From Phycomyces blakesleeanus NRRL 1555(-) (lineage: Eukaryota > Mucoromycota > Mucoromycetes > Mucorales > Phycomycetaceae), in assembly GCF_001638985.1 (NCBI RefSeq), contig NW_017265143.1, forward strand, positions 248,001 through 312,000: a stretch of 64,000 nucleotides of DNA, read 5' to 3'. The first letter of the stretch is position 1. Each line of letters starts with the position of its first letter. Shown in pieces: positions 10,434-21,032 of this stretch. The translations under genes were made by a program, and so were the position numbers. Below the pieces are notes generated by a model, which saw only the letters and a list, made by a program, of their open reading frames with translations, had not been told where the DNA came from and did not search any database.

Positions 10434-10526
10434 CTGCTTCGGAGAAGTGCAAAAAGTCAAAGTAAAACAAAAGAAATGATAAATAAAGAAGTGTTCGAAA
10501 GTTTCTAAATCTATGATGACATGTAA

Positions 10527-11553
10527 TTAAATTGAACGCGCAAATTCCGAGTTAGAGGAAAGGTTAGTGGCGAGTTCAGACGGGAGTACGGATTCCGTGA
10601 TATTGGTTCGAATGGCACGAGAACGACGGTAATGAGTATCGAAGACAGAGGAGCTAGACCAATTTCCCATGGCTACTACGTCATCCAAAGGGGCCCCGCT
10701 CTGAATGGCAAGGTCAGAGGCAATGGAGTGCAAGGACGGACAACATTTGAGCGAGGTAGACATTTGAGTGAGCGTGCTTATCCAGGAATAAATGGTGTTG
10801 ACGCTAACCGGGAGGGACGGTTTTTCGGAACAAACAAACAGTGTCATCTGGGCGTGAGTGTGCGGCAGGGTGATCTCTGAGCACGAAAAATGCTAAAACC
10901 GGACAAAGAGCCTGATTGGAGCCGTGTGGATGAATGATAGGCGATTTTATGATACGGCGGCCCTCGCGTGTCTCCTTTGGAGCTTCAATGACCAGGTGGA
11001 GGCGACGTTGACCATTGATACAACGTTTACTGAGAATTACCCGATGAAGATCCGACGGGCGAAGAAATGCGGCCATAGCGAGAAGAAAGGCGGTTTTGCG
11101 GGATAAAGGAAAAAGAGATGTAGAAGGATGCGATGGGATAGAGGCCAAAAACAGAAAGGTGGATGAGAGATCGATCAAAGGTCGAGACATAGCTACCGGA
11201 GGCACATAACGTTTAAGCAATTTGAACAAATCGACAAGGCGTGAGTCAGAAGACAAAGAATCAGGATCGCGATGGAGTCGACGAATAGCCGATCGGAAGG
11301 TTTGGAAGGTATTGACATTGTAGACGGAAATCTCGGGAGAGGTAAAAAAGTTAACCATATCAGTGGCGGTAAAGTGCAAAAGGGAGACCTCGTTTGCGAT
11401 AGCCCAAAATATGAAGAGATGCTGTCCTCTGGCGTAGATGCGGTTAGTGGGACGTTCGTCCGTGAGTGAGTCTAAAAAAAGTTTACGTGCATCGTCGGAA
11501 AGGAGAGTGTCTTCTAATGTACGTTTGAGACTCGCCAAAAGGAGAGCTTCCAC
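10527..11553 (-). pseudogene. Tyrosine recombinase of the DIRS remnant, frameshifted
   Basis: Two overlapping frames (11,553-10,804 and 10,847-10,527) together resemble the phage-integrase-type recombinases of DIRS elements. The first contains LSRKTAFLLAMAAFLRPSDL, a likely box I with the first catalytic Arg, followed by the beta-sheet region (RLHLVIEAPKETREGRR) and the CPVLAFFVLRDHP segment. The second contains LHSIASDLAIQSGAPLDD and then GNWSSSSVFDTHYRRS with the nucleophile Tyr. The frames change between about 10,804 and 10,847, so there is at least one frameshift. In box II the expected Arg (pattern HSxRS) appears to be His, consistent with a G-to-A change. The gene is therefore probably dead. 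The start of this frame overlaps the end of the RNase H tail frame by about 40 bp, as is common between DIRS ORFs. Confidence 0.75.
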
Positions 11554-11700
11554 CTCGTGTTGGCCAATGGATATGGAGTGAGCGGTGACATGGTCTCAAT
11601 TGTCTTGGTTGTTAGCAGGAGAGGTGGGGCTTTGGCCATGGACTGAAGTAACAGAAACCATATCGAGCTCGGCCAAAAGGGGGCTACTATTGTTGCTGTA
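11514..11700 (-). pseudogene. Fragment of the RNase H C-terminal segment of the DIRS element
   Basis: On the minus strand this reads KITATIVAPFWPSSIWFLLL and then a Pro/Leu-rich stretch ending ANTRWKLSFWRVSN. In DIRS-like polyproteins a segment of this kind (APFWP, then WKLxxWRVS) follows RNase H. No reverse transcriptase motif is found upstream, so the RT-RNase H body has been deleted and Gag now lies directly next to this tail. Identification rests on remembered family patterns. Confidence 0.5.
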
Positions 11701-11719
11701 ATTTTCTCAGTCTGAATCT

Positions 11720-12775
11720 TGCGTAGGCACTTCAAGATCAAGTTCCATGATGGATGTATATAAGGGTTCCGGAAGGTCGTCCTGTTTGCCATGATACTTC
11801 CGGAAGTGGGGTGGACGGGATTGGTGGTTCTGGCGAGGTTGGAAGGTCTGATTGGAAATTGATGCGGGATGTCCACCAGCGTTTTGTGGTGGGGCGGCTC
11901 GAAAAAAAAAACTGTTGGCCATTGGAAGGACCACCCGATTGCCGGTTAAAACGTAAACGTGAAGCAGGGCGTGCATCGCGGAGCGCTTTTTGAGCCGATG
12001 TTTGATGAACAATCGCTTTCCTGAAAGCGTCTGGTTGCATGGTGTAATTGGAAGCAGGAGGTGCCACCGAAAACGCAGGGTTGACAGCTCAAAAGGCTAG
12101 TTCGTTGATTTGGTCGTTGATTGTACCTTCAACATGTAATATCATTGCTCGGAAATCTTCTAAGATGGCGAAGATGCGTTGTTATTGGTCATCGGGGAGT
12201 ATTTGAAGAAGAGCGTGTCCGAGAACGTCTAAAGGTCGCAGTACCCCAGAAACTGCATACTGGAGTTGACTGAGGGAGGCATCTTTCCGGTGCTTACCTT
12301 TGTGAAAGACCTTGGTAGCCTGCGGTAAAGTGACAGGAGGGGAGTACTTTACCCCTGATATCGGAGGATACTGGTCGAGAAGGCTGCGTTTCTCGTCCTC
12401 AGTGAAAGTTTGAGAAAAAAGAGTATGTTGCAGTGACGGCAAGAGGCTCATGAGCTTCTCAGAAGGTACCCATTCATAGGTTTGCCGTACAGGGAGGTCA
12501 TGAAGAAGGATAGGAGCCGGGGCAGAGACTGGCCGAGTGTCCATAGGAGATGGTTGATTAGCCAAAAGGTCCAAATGAGCTTGTATTTGGGCTCTGTGTG
12601 CATCGGCTTGTTCCAAGAGAACATGTAGATCTTGAGCTTGAGTTTGAGTTTGATCTTGTGCAGATATGAGTGTAAACAGAGAATAGAAATTTTTTGGGAT
12701 ACAGCTTTTTTGTGCGGTAATGACCTGCGAGCGAAAAGATGATCGAGGTACAATACTTTGAATCATAGCACTCAT
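11720..12775 (-). pseudogene. Gag-like ORF of the DIRS remnant, with stop codons
   Basis: The minus frame from 12,775 encodes 197 residues (MSAMIQSIVPRSSF...LLQILPDDQ) with a Gln-rich coiled-coil-like stretch and the segment EWVPSEKLMSLLPSLQHTLF, then KYSPPVTLPQATKVFHKGKH. After a stop at 12,182-12,184 the same frame continues meaningfully (RIFAILEDFRAMILHVEG), meets a second stop near 12,094, and resumes as APPASNYTMQPDAFRKAIVH. Both stops can be explained by C-to-T changes (CAA to TAA and CGA to TGA). The protein resembles the first ORF of fungal DIRS elements. It is inactive as it stands. Confidence 0.65.
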
Positions 12776-12839
12776 ATTAATTTCTTGAAAAAATGTTTCA
12801 AACTTACTTTTCGCTTAATAAAATATAAGATGATCACAA

Positions 12840-12874
12840 CACTTCTCTGATCCTGTTCGGGGTCCGATGGACTC
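12840..12874 (-). repeat. DIRS remnant terminal inverted repeat, right
   Basis: Reverse complement of 10,399-10,433, 35 of 35 bases. The next base begins the inverted A2 flank (aattgttccgagaaac). Confidence 0.85.
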
Positions 12875-13819
12875 AATTGTTCCGAGAAACTTGTTTCGAA
12901 AGGACAATTTATATACTAAAACCTAGACCAACTTCTTTTCCTGCAAGATATAATAAACCCCGACATTCAAACGGCTTGGAGAGATCGAGGCTCAAGAAAG
13001 AAAATAATCATCAAGCGTGTAAAACAGATATGTTGACAGAGCGATTTCCTTCTAGAAGACTTTACTAAATCCTATAAAATAAAAGCAAGTCTTTTTAAAA
13101 GGCCTTTCTCTTGTATTTTTCTGTATCGTATTGTTCAATATTAAAAAGTATACACACTTTTTAGTACCATATATAAGAATTAAGATATTATTCTTGTAAT
13201 AGTCAAAACTCTTTTATATTTCTAAGAAATCAATCAGATATCGACTGTACATATATATACCAAGTACTTTCAAGACTTTAACAATTTCTAAACGCGTGTG
13301 CCTTTTGTTTTTTACCCTAAAAACTCTTGCTTTCTATCATGAGTGGCTGTTAAAAGGATGCGCGAATCAACATCGGACGTCAGGCTGAATGAGAAAACTA
13401 GGGAATTGATCTTTAATGCGCAATGTTCTGACAAACTCATTTCTGCAAAGACATGATGAGAGTTATATATAAGCTAATGAGCTATTCGCATGAGCAGAAT
13501 TGTAGTTTCTGATGGTAAATAAGGTTTCGCATCGTTGTCGCTCGTCTTTTTCTGTTTTTTGCGTCCTTTTTTGTTTACTTTTTGCTTTTTTTTTCATCGT
13601 CTTTAGCTCTAGTAGTCACATGCATATGAAAAGAGTCACACATCTTTCCCCTTAATTTTTTTTGAAGGGGCACACGTCAGCGATGAAAGGATGCAAGAGA
13701 TGCGTAAAGTAGATGGAAGACTCCATTTACTTTGGTCCTCTTCACCGAAAAGAAACTCGTGAAACTCAACTCCGTTAAAGTAGTTCAAGTGACGATTGAC
13801 GTTCTTTCAAAAAAAAAAA
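12875..13819 (-). repeat. Module A, copy A2 (inverted), with outer flank
   Basis: Reverse complement of A1 and its outer flank (sum of paired coordinates 22,969-22,970). It shares the 3' variants of A1 (cgatg, ttcgcgc) but carries gatg/actc/catg where A1 has gagg/acta/cagg. That 5' pattern is otherwise seen in A5. No genes. Confidence 0.85.
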
Positions 13820-15008
13820 ATTGTCAAAAAACCCGATAGCAATTATGTACTTTTATTCCAAGCTGGTCTGTGTGATACTTATACAAGGGCAATAAATCAG
13901 TGAATTAGACACACACAAAGTGTTCAACAATTATTTGTTAAATAGCTGGCTCTCAAAGAGTGACAGTGAGAGGGAAACATCGTCTCTTATTCCTTATAAA
14001 AAGAAAAAAAGAGACTACTTTTGACTTATGACAATATATGCCTATGCTTGCAACCTAAAGTTAATATTTGTTATAATGGAGTATAACAATGATTTCATAA
14101 AATCGAGACAATATAATATAAATGAATAAATGGAAATTACCGTATTTTGTTTTGGTTTGTTTGTTTCTAAAAGCTCTTATTCCTGGGTAATATTTGGCTA
14201 CCGAGTGAAAATATATAATTGTAAGGCTTGTGAATAGAAAGCAGACTACTAATGATATATGGAAGACCGAATGATATATTACTGTATCATTAGTAATATT
14301 CTTTGAGAGAGTTTAGGAATATTAATTCTTATCAGATGATAGTCTAAAGCATTTGCAGTACAAGTGGTATTGGTATACAGTCTCGATTGAAAATATTTAT
14401 ATTTATATTTATATTATTCTGTTTATGCTCTAGTTCTTAATTACATGCCCTACAAGAACGACTCTATTTTACTTTGCTTCTTTTATATAATGTGCGCTAT
14501 TGAATATGTCCAAATAGACAGAAAAAAAGCTTCAAATTAAATAAAGAACTCTTTTTATGTAATTGTAACAGCTTTGATACGACAACTCAAAGTTAGAGAG
14601 AGAAAAACGGTTGTATTGTGCATGCCGGCCTGGTAATAGATATTTTTATATTAATATTTAATTTACATATAAAGTAGTAAGCTTGGCAGATACCAAAGAC
14701 TCGGAACCTATAAATCAAGATCTTCATAGAGAATAATTAAGGTGACGTGAATCAATTAATACAGGAGACAAGTGTGTCTTTGATTTTCGATTCTCGATAG
14801 GGGGAAATTATGGATTACAGATCATGGATCATTGATTATTATTTTTGGCTGTGGTTTTGTGGATCAGGATTTTTGGCTGTATTTTCCGATAGATGCCAAA
14901 CATCAGATACGATGGCCCCTTGTCTTTGTCCTAAAAATGGCAATAAAGTGAAGAAGAAGCATGTAAATCTCCACTGATACCCAAAGAGCACGGGCCTTTT
15001 GAAATAGT

Positions 15009-15121
15009 ATATAAAGGTTTGACATTTTTGCACTTCTTTCCTTTTTATTACATATTCTCTCAACCACATCTTACCTACCAAGCCTTTCTTTACCTTTACA
15101 CCTCATAACCCACACTCTACA
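15009..15121 (+). promoter_or_regulatory. Promoter and leader of the 119-aa gene (copy 2)
   Basis: A TATA box (tatataaagg, about 15,010-15,019) is followed by a pyrimidine-rich stretch (ctttcctttttattac, ctcaacc, cctttctttaccttt) and a short leader ending ctctaca directly before the ATG. This is the usual layout of strongly transcribed fungal genes. The same arrangement is present in the other two copies. Confidence 0.6.
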
Positions 15122-15481
15122 ATGCAGATCCTCTCTATCCAAAAGCGTATCATCTCAAAGTGCCAGCGCCGCCAATCCTCAACTACCAACACAGCTAGCC
15201 GTGTCTCCACATTTACATCATCAATGGGACAATGTATCAAAGGGCTCGCTTCAGTCAAGAAAGCTTTTAGCTGCAAAAAAGTCCAAACTACAGCCGCACC
15301 TTCTTTGATCTCATCTTCATCGACGATCTCTAATGACTCCTATCTTTCTGACCTTTCTGATGACGAGCACTTTTCAAAATCTTGCCCAGTATCTGAAAAA
15401 TCTATGGCCCTGGATTCACTTATCTTTGATCATCCTTCAGTCACAGTCCGCATTAGTCCAGCTGCCTATCGCTCATCTTAA
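15122..15481 (+). CDS. 119-aa protein of unknown function, copy 2
   Basis: Same protein as at 7489-7848 and 42,484-42,843, with no difference seen. It is intact, intron-free, basic at the N-terminus and Ser-rich with an acidic SDLSDDE patch. The stop is followed by a sequence with two ccctgta repeats (cctgtatatacaccctgta), which may belong to the 3' end. No known family is recognised. The copy lies in the left arm between the small and large palindromes. Confidence 0.7.
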   Translation: MQILSIQKRIISKCQRRQSSTTNTASRVSTFTSSMGQCIKGLASVKKAFSCKKVQTTAAPSLISSSSTISNDSYLSDLSDDEHFSKSCPVSEKSMALDSLIFDHPSVTVRISPAAYRSS

Positions 15482-17133
15482 ATCGATCTTGATTTCAACA
15501 CCCTGTATATACACCCTGTAAAACACAAAAAATTGTATAATAGTCAAGTTCATCAAACAAAAGCATTCCATTTTCCTTGTACATACATCCTTATAAAAAA
15601 AGACTATCGCAACATATAAAGCTCTCTAGAGAAAAACTCTTAAAATAAAATACAATAAAAAAAAGAGCCACAAACACTTTTGCAGTGGTTCTTTTTGTTT
15701 CAACTACCAATAAATACATTTATCTTATTGAATACCTCTTAAAACATGTCTATTGTTCTCAATTGTTTGCATCAGTCTGTATAGCTGAGCATTGAATTTA
15801 TGTAAGCTTTACAAATCCAAAGCTACTTTATATAAATTACCCTTATTTTTTACAATATGAAATGTATGTGTATGTCCATTTAACCCCCTCTCCTTTGACT
15901 CCTTGGTTTTGGTATTAATTCTGTAAAGATAACACGAGAGTATGATTTGAATATATATATAATACGAATTTATAAGAAGCTTGTAGACACTCTCTTCATT
16001 AGCAGTCTCTTTCTCTATCAATCAAAAGATCATCCTTTGCTTGTAAAATTGAATAAAATTATACCTTTTTTTTTAGAGAAAAAGAACAGAAACCACAAGA
16101 GACCAAGCCATACTCAAGCCCTTGGTTTTATGTTCTTGTACATAATTAATTGAATCAATATGATATATATGTTTCCTTCTTTTTTAATAGTCTCGTGCAC
16201 TGTGCTGGCTTATTTATTTATTTTATTTGTATAAAGTCATATAAGGCCACTCAATAACGGCCAACAACTTATTGGTTTTTTGGGAAAACACTTTAGGTGG
16301 AAGACATTTAGTTTCTATTTCTAAAGTAAAATTGAATCAAAAGAATTAAAGGAATAATTTTATATTCGTTTGGACCTCTTGACGTAATTCCCTATACTTA
16401 AATGTCCATTTGTTCTGCCAAATTAATGGGGCAATTTTGTTCAACAAAATTACTTTCAGGATTTGTGAGCTACCTTTACTATCGAGGATTTAATAAACAT
16501 CGTCTCATGGTGTAAATATCGAAATTGCCATTTTTACATTTCTTGATATCTCCACGAATATTGGTCTGTTGCTAGTCAAATAAACACTAGAGATCATGGA
16601 TCAATTTGCTCAACAATTTTACTTGGTAGCAAAAAAAAACAAAAATATCCGATTTTTTTAGGTGAATACCCTGAGAGAACGTTTGGATCAAATATGCTTA
16701 TATGGTGTAAATATTCAAAATCTTATTAGTAAATTGTTTTTTTTAGAGTGAAAAAATGAGATATTTTGTCTGGTATTTATGCAATCAATGTCAAACAACA
16801 TCTGAATGATGGATCATAATGTACTCCACCAGGTTGCTTATATATAAAAAGTAGCTTGACTTAACCGATATAGAGTTATAGCTGAATTTCAAGATTTGAT
16901 TTGCCATTTTGATCAAAATGCCCTTTTTTTTATTACACTTTTCATTTCACCGGTAAATTCAATAATATTCAATGTGCATTTATATCATATAAACCAATTT
17001 AACTAACCTTTGAGCGATCCGAACACTATTATAACCTTCAATGAACACACAATACAATCTCGAAGCTCATAAAAAATAGACCTGTTTATTCGGACCATCG
17101 CATACACAAACCCTTTTTATTTTTAAAATGCTT

Positions 17134-17331
17134 TTAAATAATTATATTCTGAAGATCTGTGAATGTTATTACAGAAATATTAGATCCATTCAGTGTGTAT
17201 ATGTGTTCTCTTGGATCTTTGTGCTTTGAAGGTCTGCGAATAATTTCCATACGGTAACCTAAACCAAAGTGCTTTCCTGCAAAATATAATAAACCCCGAC
17301 GTTCAAACAGCTTGGAGAGATCGAGGCTCAA
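17134..17331 (-). CDS. Small ORF at the A/B junction (65 codons), copy 1
   Basis: Minus-strand ORF whose last 45 or so residues (KHFGLGYRMEIIRRPSKHKD, then PREHIYTLNGSNISVITF) read like a real protein end. It is preceded by an intron-like acceptor (tttattatattttgcag) at the edge of module A. Identical copies occur at 38,565-38,762 and 40,634-40,831. It may be a captured 3' exon of another gene or simply a chance ORF. No family recognised. Confidence 0.25.
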   Translation of the reverse strand: MSLDLSKLFERRGLLYFAGKHFGLGYRMEIIRRPSKHKDPREHIYTLNGSNISVITFTDLQNIII

Positions 17332-18168
17332 GAAAGAAAATGGCTATCAAGCGTGTAAAATAGATATGTTGACAGCGTGATTTTCTTCTAAAAGCCTTTA
17401 CTAAATCATATAAAATAAAAGCAACCCTTTTTAAAAGACCTTTCAAAAGACCTTTCTCTTGTGTTTTTCTGTATCTTGTATTGTTCAATATTAAAAAGTA
17501 TACACACTTTTTAGTACCATATATAAGAATTAAGATATTATTCTTGTAATAGTCAAAACTCTTTTATATTTCTAAGAAATCAATCAGATATCGACTGTAC
17601 ATATATATACCAAGTACTTTCAAGACTTTAACAATTTTTAAACGCGTGTGCATTCTGGTTTTTACCCTAAAAACTCTTGCTTTCTATCATGAGTGGCTGT
17701 TAAAAGGATGCGCAAATCAACATTGGACGTCAGGCTGAATGAGAAAACTAGGGAATTGATCTTTAATGCGCAATGTTCTGACAAACTCATTTCTGCAAAG
17801 ACATGATGAGAGTTATATATAAGCTAATGAGCTATTCGCATGAGCAGAATTGTAGTTTCTGATGGTAAATAAGGTTTCGCATCGTTGTCGCTCGTCTTTT
17901 TCTGTTTTTTGCGTCCTTTTTTGTTTACTTTTTGCTTTTTTTTTCATCGTCTTTAGCTCTAGTAGTCACCTGCATATGAAAATAGTCACACCTCTTTCCC
18001 CTTAATTTTTTTTGAAGGGGCACACGTCAGCGATGAAAGGATGCAAGAGATGCGTAAAGTAGATGGAAGACTCCATTTACTTTGGTCCTCTTCACCGAAA
18101 AGGAACTCGTGAAACTCAACTCCGTTAAAGTAGTTCAAGTGACGATTGACGTTCTTTCAAAAAAAAAG
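17259..18168 (-). repeat. Module A, copy A3 (inverted)
   Basis: Reverse complement of A4 (37,730-38,638). It has variants gagg/acta/cagg and caatg...tttgcgc. On its high-coordinate side it joins module D through a short t/g-rich junction (tgtgtgtgttaggtacc). Confidence 0.85.
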
Positions 18169-18639
18169 TGTGTGTGTTAGGTACCACCGCACTCGTCTGT
18201 AATATTTCTTTTTGGAATTGGTTTGAGTTTAATAAAGAAGTGCAGTATGATTGTACTGAAGTTCTGACGATATTTTGTAGAGTTAGAAAGCTCAAGAGAA
18301 GCGAGAGGTTTGTAACGAGTCTTAAAAGAGAAAAATAAAGGTGTAGCGGTTTATATCAGAGAAGAACTCTAAGACTTTGTGCATCGAGGATAAAAAAGTA
18401 TGGGAATTGTATAATACAAATACACATATTTGGCCCAGCATCTGATTTCACAGTAGATGTGTTAATATGGAGCAAAATATTTAACAAATATTCTCAATTT
18501 GGGTCCATGGCTATTTAGATAGTGTATTCTACATCAAAGACATATGAGGGAAATTTTATTATTCAAAGATTTTTATAAAATAAATATAAAGTAAATGTAA
18601 TATAGTATAAGATGGTCAAGTTCATGCTACTTCAGTCCA

Positions 18640-19215
18640 GTCCAGTCGATTCCAGTCAAGTCCAGTTGATTTTTTTTGTCCAGTTGATTTTTTGAGCCTT
18701 TTTTTTTGTCCAGTCAATTTCACGGAATAGTAATAATGGAATAGTTTTGGTATTGAAAAGAATAAAAGGATGATTTGAACTTTTTTTTTCTTGCTTTTTT
18801 TTTGCTTTTTTTTTGTCCGAACACAGCACACAGTAAAGGGGATAATTCGGACTTTTTGATTTTGAATTTTTTTTTTTGATTTTTTTTGTCCAGTCAATTT
18901 CACAGAATAGTAATGAGAATAGGTTTTGATATTGAAAAGAATAAGAGGAGGGGTTTTTGGTATTGCTCTTTTTGCTCTTTTTGTTTTTTTTGAGCTTTTT
19001 TTTTGAGCATTTCTTTTGTTTTTGTTCAAAGACTTCATTTGCTTTGCATGTATATAAGGGGATTTCATACCTTGTCCTAATCCAGAGTCTTGTTTCAGTT
19101 CGCAGCCTTGCTTCAGTCCAGGTCCAGGTTCCAATGCAGAGTTCTTCCGGTTTGTTCATCTTTTTTTTTGTTTTTTTTTGTTCTTTTTTTGTTTTTTTTT
19201 TTTTGTTATTTTTTG
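18640..19215 (-). repeat. T-rich low-complexity tract with internal duplication
   Basis: Long T runs are interrupted by g and c. A segment of about 60 bp (gtccagtcaatttcac, then a gaatag..attgaaaagaataa pattern) occurs twice, at about 18,709 and 18,888. ORFs here are low-complexity Lys- or Phe-rich shadows. The right-arm partner is about 36,715-37,265 and is shorter in its homopolymers. Confidence 0.8.
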
Positions 19216-19640
19216 TTTTTTTTTAGAGGAGGACTTAGTATATGCCTGTTTTTTTACAGGACTTATTATAGGCCTCGGGTTCGGATTTCTTTTGATCCTT
19301 TTTTGTTTGAGTGGAGGACTTGATATGTACCTGATCATTTCTGATAGGTTTTGGTCTACGCCTCGGTTTTTGGATTTGATCCTTTTTGTTTGAGATAAGG
19401 ACTTAGTATATGCCTTAGTTTCGGATTTCTTTTGATCCTTTTGGAGTGGAGGACTTAGTATATGCCTCGAGTTCGGATTTCTTTTAATCCTTTTGGAGAG
19501 AAGGACTTAGTATATGCCTGCCTTTTTTTTGCACAGGACTTAGTATAGGCCTCGGGTTCGGATTTCTTTTGATCCTTTTGGAGAGGAGGACTTAGTATAT
19601 GCCTGTTTTTTTTTACAGGACTTAGTATAGGCCTCGGTTT
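19215..19640 (-). repeat. Minisatellite (ggacttagtatatgcct units)
   Basis: About six imperfect units containing ggacttagtatatgcct and ggatttcttttgatcctttt, spaced some 55-90 bp apart, sometimes separated by a T-run. The mirror copy is at about 36,298-36,715. No coding function is apparent. Confidence 0.85.
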
Positions 19641-19767
19641 TGGTTTTTGATTTTTCTTTTGGAACTTGCTTTTGGAACTTTGCATTGGACCCTTTCTTGG
19701 AAATCGACTTGGTTTTGAGACTTGGAGGTACGACCCAGACTTTGGACTTGGATAGAAATGCGCCTCT

Positions 19768-19960
19768 ACTTTTGTATGTATATATGTATGTGTATATGTA
19801 TGTATATGAGTGTGTATATGTATGTGTGTATGTATATGACTATGACTATTTGTATGTCTGTGTGTGTGTGTGTATAAGAAAGAAAAATAAAGAATAGAAA
19901 TTGTGTGTGCTTGTGTGTGTGTATGTGTGTATGTATTTTTCTACTTCTCTAATTGTGTAC
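19768..19960 (-). repeat. (TG)/(TATG) microsatellite
   Basis: Runs of tgtatatgtatg and gtgtgtgtgtg. The mirror copy is about 35,980-36,170. Confidence 0.9.
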
Positions 19961-20098
19961 TTCTCTACTTGTTTGTATATATCTGTGTGCTAGGACTAGT
20001 ACTATACCAACACTTGGATAGTTTTGGACATTTGGACTTTGACTTGGACAAGACTCGGAATTGGACTTGGACATAAAAGCAAACCGTGGCTTGACCAT

Positions 20099-21032
20099 TT
20101 CAGGGATTCTGCTAGTCTATGAGTTTCCACTTGAGATAGAGATAATTGTGAATATATTTTTTTTTGCTTCTTTTTTGCTTTTTTTTTGAATTTTTTTTTT
20201 GTATCTTTTTTTTGTATTTTTTTTGTATCTTTTTGTATTCTTCTTGCTTGACTTGGTTCTTGCTGCTGTCATTCTTGCACAAGATTCAGGCTTCTGAATT
20301 TGCCGCATTATTGGAGCTGATAAGGCCGAATATGGCTTAAAAAGATAAAGAAGAAAATTAGTGAGAAAACGAGAAATATATTTAAATATAGGGCAGGTTT
20401 GAATGACTGAAATAACATACCTTAATTGAGAGAATTTGTTTCGTAAGGAAAGGAACTTGGCTTGGAATAGGTAACATCATCTGAAGAGACGGGCCCGGGA
20501 CTGCAAAATGTTCTTCGATGACCGGGCGGAATGGACCTTGACCACCAGCAGGGGGTATACAAGACCACCAACAGTAAACAACCAAACTTCCAGCAGAAAC
20601 AATGTGCCAACTTGCAGCGATGGGGTCAACCACAAAAGGGTTTGGCCACCAAATGGCAGAGGAGCTACCAGATCTTGGCTTACCACGCCAAGAACCCTAA
20701 ATATATACAGGCATACAATGCAATGTACAATATTTCGAGGGGAGAAAAGGTACGACTAGCGTACCGAGCAGCTTTGCCTTTTGGTAAAGTCTAACGCTCC
20801 CAAACTCTCTCTGGTATCCTCTAAAGGGTTGTAGTATTGTGAGCCCTGTCACAGGGCGACCTTGAGAAGAAGAAGAGCAAAATATCATATAATTAGTACC
20901 GAGACATGTTGTGTATAAATAGTACTTATCTTCTGGATGGACGGACCAATGGTTGATATTGTCTCTGACGAAAAAGTCCAGAGACAGAAGCAACCCTTGA
21001 AAAATTGCCTTATCGCTTGCTTTGTGGTTCAC
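20099..21032 (-). other. Possible spliced coding region, left copy
   Basis: Mirror of 34,893-35,826; see that entry. The two copies differ only in the Lys-rich low-complexity end. Confidence 0.3.

Larger units (their letters stand above)
10399..12874 (-). mobile_element. DIRS-like (tyrosine-recombinase) retrotransposon remnant, internally deleted
   Basis: A perfect 35-bp inverted repeat bounds this stretch (10,399-10,433 and 12,840-12,874, starting gagtccatcggaccccgaac). On the minus strand it codes for a broken Gag-like protein, a short piece that resembles the segment after RNase H in DIRS elements (IVAPFWPSSIWFLLLQS), and a tyrosine recombinase with a frameshift. The reverse transcriptase and most of RNase H are missing. 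DIRS elements use a tyrosine recombinase instead of a DDE integrase and have inverted termini, as here; they are known in Mucoromycota. The element sits exactly in the loop of the small palindrome formed by 6.48-10.09 kb and 12.87-16.49 kb. Confidence 0.8.
13820..17258 (-). repeat. Module BC, copy 2 (inverted, complete)
   Basis: Complete BC module of 3439 bp, inverted. It matches 40,708-44,145 over its whole length and 38,639-39,747 over its B part. It keeps the empty LTR target (tttat/ataaa at 16,493-16,497). It contains one credible gene (15,122-15,481). The remainder is AT-rich without recognisable coding sequence. Confidence 0.9.

Noticed and set aside
18622..19226. Lys-rich and Phe-rich ORFs in both strands
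   Set aside because: They are translations of poly-A/poly-T low-complexity DNA and change length between the two arms.
19640..19897. 85-codon ORF with VYMYVYMYVY repeats
   Set aside because: Translation of the TG/TA microsatellite.
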